From a bacterium (GTDB lineage Bacteria > Oederibacteriota > PGYV01 > DSBP01), in NCBI GenBank assembly GCA_011049465.1, contig DSBP01000158.1, positions 1-5,801 on the forward strand: a stretch of DNA of 5,801 nt, given 5' to 3'. Below, piece by piece: positions 5,767-5,801 of the stretch. The notes under the pieces were generated by a model, which worked only from the letters and a program-made list of their open reading frames with translations, was not told the DNA's origin and searched no databases. Both the position numbers and the translations under genes were made by a program. Each line of letters begins with the position of its first letter. The stretch's first letter is position 1.

Positions 5767-5801
5767 TGTTTGGGATGACGTAGATTAGCGCACAACACAG
5801 A

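Larger units (their letters stand above)
5588..5801 (-). repeat. Dispersed repeat, copy C (inverted, truncated by window end)
   Basis: Positions 5588-5753 are the inverted counterpart of 1-166 (158/166 identical, no gaps). Positions 5767-5801 are the inverted counterpart of 282-316 in copy B (34/35). The GC-rich terminal arm lies at 5637-5668 and the 7-bp hairpin at 5663-5680; a second small stem TCGCG/CGCGA is at 5703-5718. By comparison with copy B, the other terminal arm should lie within about 50 bp beyond the window end. No coding frame is shared with the other copies. It closes the gene block on the downstream side. Confidence 0.9.

Noticed and set aside
1..5801. Composite transposon carrying mutS
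   Set aside because: The flanking repeats encode no transposase and the interior is dominated by a core housekeeping gene; independent repeat insertions are simpler.

Overview
The window holds a compact block of four same-strand genes (637-5518), flanked on both sides by non-coding DNA built from one dispersed repeat family. Gene order is: exported TPR protein, second exported TPR protein, the DNA mismatch-repair ATPase MutS, and a small SemiSWEET-type sugar transporter. The codon style (frequent ATA for Ile and AGG for Arg alongside GCG/GCC Ala, mid-range GC), two Sec-exported TPR-only proteins and repeat-rich intergenic DNA with 7-bp tandem arrays suggest a diderm bacterium from a poorly cultivated lineage. 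Omnitrophota-, Goldbacteria- or Elusimicrobiota-like groups come to mind, but nothing here fixes the phylum and this is a weak inference.

Region 1-636 has no convincing gene. It contains repeat copy A (1-166, cut by the window start), a more complete copy B (237-452) with imperfect terminal inverted repeats of about 32 bp, and two heptameric tandem arrays (134-161 and 468-507). A plausible extended -10 promoter (575-603) follows, in front of the first gene. Region 637-2527 holds the two TPR genes, which overlap by 11 nt and so are probably translated in a coupled way. They look like periplasmic scaffold proteins of unknown specific role. Region 2528-2601 is a GC-rich intergenic segment able to form alternative hairpins followed by T runs, just before the mutS ribosome-binding site. 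Region 2602-5226 is full-length mutS, with intact mismatch-recognition, ATPase and clamp-binding motifs. Region 5243-5518 is the SemiSWEET gene, 16 nt after mutS and with its Shine-Dalgarno overlapping the mutS stop. Region 5519-5801 carries another heptad pair and repeat copy C, which is inverted relative to A and B and runs off the window end.

The genes are ordinary housekeeping or accessory functions; no defence or biosynthetic system is visible. The most unusual signal is in the repeats. Copies B and C are about 97% identical on both sides of an internal block that is exactly 23 nt long in each copy but almost unrelated in sequence. Copies A and C form a 166-bp inverted repeat (158/166 identical, no gaps) around the whole gene block. 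The repeats are also consistently accompanied by related 7-bp tandem arrays.
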